Source: a bacterium UBA1790
Lineage (GTDB): Bacteria > Bacteroidota > Bacteroidia > Bacteroidales > Muribaculaceae
Reading direction: 5' to 3'
DNA: 5,779 bases
Assembly: GCA_002314465.1 (NCBI GenBank)
Contig: DCGA01000173.1
Coordinates: 1 to 5,779 of the forward strand
In this document: in pieces, positions 5,384-5,779 of the stretch
How positions within the stretch are numbered: position 1 is the stretch's first letter
Layout: each line of letters opens with the position of its first letter
Notes under the pieces: generated by a model
The model's input: the letters and a program-made list of their open reading frames with translations, nothing else
The model's database searches: none
What the model was told of the DNA's origin: nothing
Program-made: the position numbers and the translations under genes

Positions 5384-5779
5384 ATGTTAGCAAAGACTGT
5401 AGGCGCTGCGGTGCAGGGTATAGATGCGATAAAGGTCGACATCGAAGTGTCGGTCGATTGGGGTTCGGGATTTGTAATCGTGGGCCTTCCCGATACTGCC
5501 GTGAAAGAGAGTGGCGAACGCGTGCGCTGTGCCATAGGGCAGGCGGGCTACGACTTCCCCAACAAGAATGTGGTGATAAACCTCTCCCCTGCCGACATCA
5601 AGAAGGAGGGCTCGGCCTATGACCTTCCGCTTGCAGTAGGAATCCTTGCTGCCGATGAGAAAATATCTACAGATAGGTTGAGCCGCTATATGCTTATGGG
5701 CGAGTTGTCGCTTGACGGAAGCATTCGCGATGTTAAGGGTGCTCTGCCCATGGCTATCGTAGCACGTGAACTCCACCTT
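5384..5779 (+). CDS. yifB: YifB/ComM-family Mg chelatase-like AAA ATPase, N-terminal part
   Basis: The first 132 codons of a gene that runs off the right edge; the frame is open to the last base. The visible part is the N-terminal ChlI-like domain of the YifB/ComM family, recognised from VGLPDTAVKESGERVR (33-48), NLSPADIKKEG (66-76), YDLPLAVGIL (79-88) and GELSLDGSIRDVKGALPMA (106-124). Full members are about 510 residues, with an AAA+ core and Mg-chelatase C-terminal domain that would lie outside the window. In Vibrio and Haemophilus, ComM is a hexameric helicase that aids branch migration during natural transformation. In Bacteroidales the role is presumed similar but untested to my knowledge. 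ATG 5384 gives the family's usual ML-AK-V start. Sampled GC is about 57%, and codon use resembles the acyltransferase and PCMD genes, not the neighbouring ATPase. Confidence 0.93.
   Translation, partial: MLAKTVGAAVQGIDAIKVDIEVSVDWGSGFVIVGLPDTAVKESGERVRCAIGQAGYDFPNKNVVINLSPADIKKEGSAYDLPLAVGILAADEKISTDRLSRYMLMGELSLDGSIRDVKGALPMAIVARELHL

Noticed and set aside
5387..5776. Minus-strand open frame at the right edge
   Set aside because: It is antisense to the YifB-family gene, whose plus-strand translation carries several family motifs.

Overview
The window looks like a piece of a Bacteroidales chromosome, with a Muribaculaceae- or Prevotella-like member as the best guess. The evidence is the promoter style (several TAnnTTTG -7 elements, some with TTTG 19-20 bp upstream), A-rich leaders without Shine-Dalgarno sites, and gene families typical of the order (PCMD-domain secreted protein, AAA_14/DUF4143 ATPase, SH3-domain secreted protein). 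The family names come from recognising motifs in the translations; no database search was possible.

Layout. Positions 1-239 hold AT-rich intergenic DNA with degenerate short repeats and no credible gene. A lipid A-type (LpxL/HtrB-like) acyltransferase runs rightward at 256-1206. It converges on a leftward RidA-family deaminase (1268-1648), with a shared bidirectional hairpin terminator between them. RidA is divergent from a secreted SH3-domain protein (1779-2471), so two promoters share the 130-bp gap. A terminator and a good promoter separate this gene from a secreted stand-alone PCMD-domain protein (2609-3556). That gene converges on a leftward AAA_14/DUF4143 ATPase (3622-4995) across a perfect 16-bp stem terminator. 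A 388-bp AT-rich gap follows (4996-5383). It holds the ATPase promoter, an unusual nested direct and inverted repeat, some weak dyads, and the promoter and 5' hairpin of a YifB/ComM-family gene that runs off the right edge.

There is no clear multi-gene operon: nearly every gene has its own promoter and terminator. The acyltransferase acts in the outer-membrane lipid A pathway, the SH3 and PCMD proteins are exported, and RidA and YifB are housekeeping or stress proteins. The DUF4143 ATPase and the gap beside it are the accessory-looking part: sampled GC is about 35-40%, against about 55% in the PCMD and YifB genes.

I see no proven new system. The two items most worth a second look are the 66-bp repeat at 5039-5104, which is at once a tandem duplication and a palindrome built from TGTGA/TCACA half-sites, and the ATPase next to it, which carries Leu where its family usually has Ser in the GSLLG sensor-like motif.
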